Shown: piece by piece, positions 13,225 through 13,563 of the stretch
Position numbering within the stretch: position 1 is the first letter of the stretch
How the letters are laid out: each line of letters starts with the position of its first letter
Assembly: GCA_036501845.1 (NCBI GenBank)
Contig: DASXZO010000167.1
Coordinates: 1 to 13,563 of the forward strand
Length of the DNA: 13,563 bases
Reading direction: 5' to 3'
Source: JBBREP01 sp036501845
Lineage (GTDB): Bacteria > Actinomycetota > Acidimicrobiia > IMCC26256 > PALSA-610
Translations under genes and position numbers: made by a program
The notes under the pieces: model-generated
Databases searched by the model: none
Told to the model about the DNA's origin: nothing
What the model saw: the letters and a program-made list of their open reading frames with translations, nothing else

Positions 13225-13563
13225 CTCGACGCGGCTTGTTCGCGCAGCGCGTATTTGAGCACCTTGCCGCTGGCGTTGAGCGGGAGTTCGGTGACGATGT
13301 CGATCGAGCGCGGCACCTTGTAGTTGGCCATTTCTTCGCGGCACCACGCGACGATCTCGGCGGGGGTGACATCTGCCGCGCCGGCACGCAGGATCACGAA
13401 GGCGTGGCCCACTTCGCCGAGCCGGTCGTCGGGGATGCCGATCACGGCGGCTTGCGCGATGTCGGGATGGCGTGCGAGCAATCCCTCGATCTCGGCGGGG
13501 TAGGCGTTGAAGCCGCCGACGATGAACATGTCCTTCTTGCGGTCGGTGATCTTGATGTAGCCG
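13221..13563 (-). CDS. Acyl-CoA synthetase (AMP-forming), C-terminal end (partial; start lies right of the window)
   Basis: 113 residues are visible, running in from the right edge to a TGA at 13221. The enzyme activates a carboxylic acid with ATP and then transfers it to coenzyme A. The visible part begins at the A8 hinge motif (GYIKITDRKKD) and continues with MFIVGGFNAYPAEIEGLL, VIGIPDDRLGEVGHAFV, and the C-terminal catalytic lysine motif LPLNASGKVLKYALRE. The GGFNAYPAEIE block and GEVGHAFV resemble FadD3-type synthetases of actinobacterial steroid-ring degradation as well as related medium-chain enzymes. The substrate is set by the N-terminal domain, which lies outside the window, so I give no gene symbol. 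It converges on the cyclase gene. Confidence 0.9.
   Translation of the reverse strand, partial: GYIKITDRKKDMFIVGGFNAYPAEIEGLLARHPDIAQAAVIGIPDDRLGEVGHAFVILRAGAADVTPAEIVAWCREEMANYKVPRSIDIVTELPLNASGKVLKYALREQAASS

Noticed and set aside
11375..13387. 670-codon minus-strand frame
   Set aside because: Antisense to the cyclase and beta-solenoid genes and out of frame with tetR; a shadow.

Overview
The window is high-GC DNA with dense genes, short overlaps between them, GTG/TTG as well as ATG starts, a non-homologous end-joining Ku with a basic tail, an actinobacterial-type HelD and TetR regulation. This suggests an actinobacterium. An Acidimicrobiia-like or mycolate-type lineage would fit, but the exact lineage is inference because no marker gene is present.

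Layout. At the left edge is the 3' end of a Ku gene (+, 1-372). It converges on a substrate-binding-protein-like gene that has no export signal (-, 393-1442). That gene is divergent from a complete HelD-type RNA-polymerase-recycling helicase (+, 1441-3555); the two start codons overlap inside one CCATGG. HelD overlaps tail to tail with a hexapeptide-repeat acyltransferase (-, 3545-4267).

The centre is one leftward operon of about 8.3 kb. In transcription order it reads: TetR regulator (11873-11247), LivH-LivM permease fusion (11250-9097), a 1015-residue MFS-LivF-LivG fusion (9100-6053), a membrane-anchored substrate-binding protein (5998-4274) and the acyltransferase (4267-3545). The TetR/LivHM and LivHM/MFS-LivFG junctions are 4-base overlaps (ATGA and GTGA). 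Together these genes encode every part of a branched-chain-amino-acid-type (HAAT) ABC importer, but both permeases sit on one chain, and both ATPases sit on one chain behind a full 12-helix MFS carrier. This hybrid ABC/MFS transporter is the most unusual thing in the window.

Upstream of tetR, a 134-base divergent intergenic region holds overlapping dyads (a likely TetR operator) and a candidate promoter. Rightward from it run two genes: a predicted beta-solenoid protein built of about ten SG-x-V/I repeats, then a single-domain class III adenylyl cyclase with all six key residues. At the right edge is the 3' end of an acyl-CoA synthetase (FadD3-like, -), converging on the cyclase with only 10 bases between them.

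No rRNA, tRNA, CRISPR array, transposase or phage gene was seen. Long open frames opposite the real genes are high-GC shadows and are left out. A short GC-rich palindromic repeat occurs twice (in helD and in the acyltransferase gene) and appears to have entered coding sequence.
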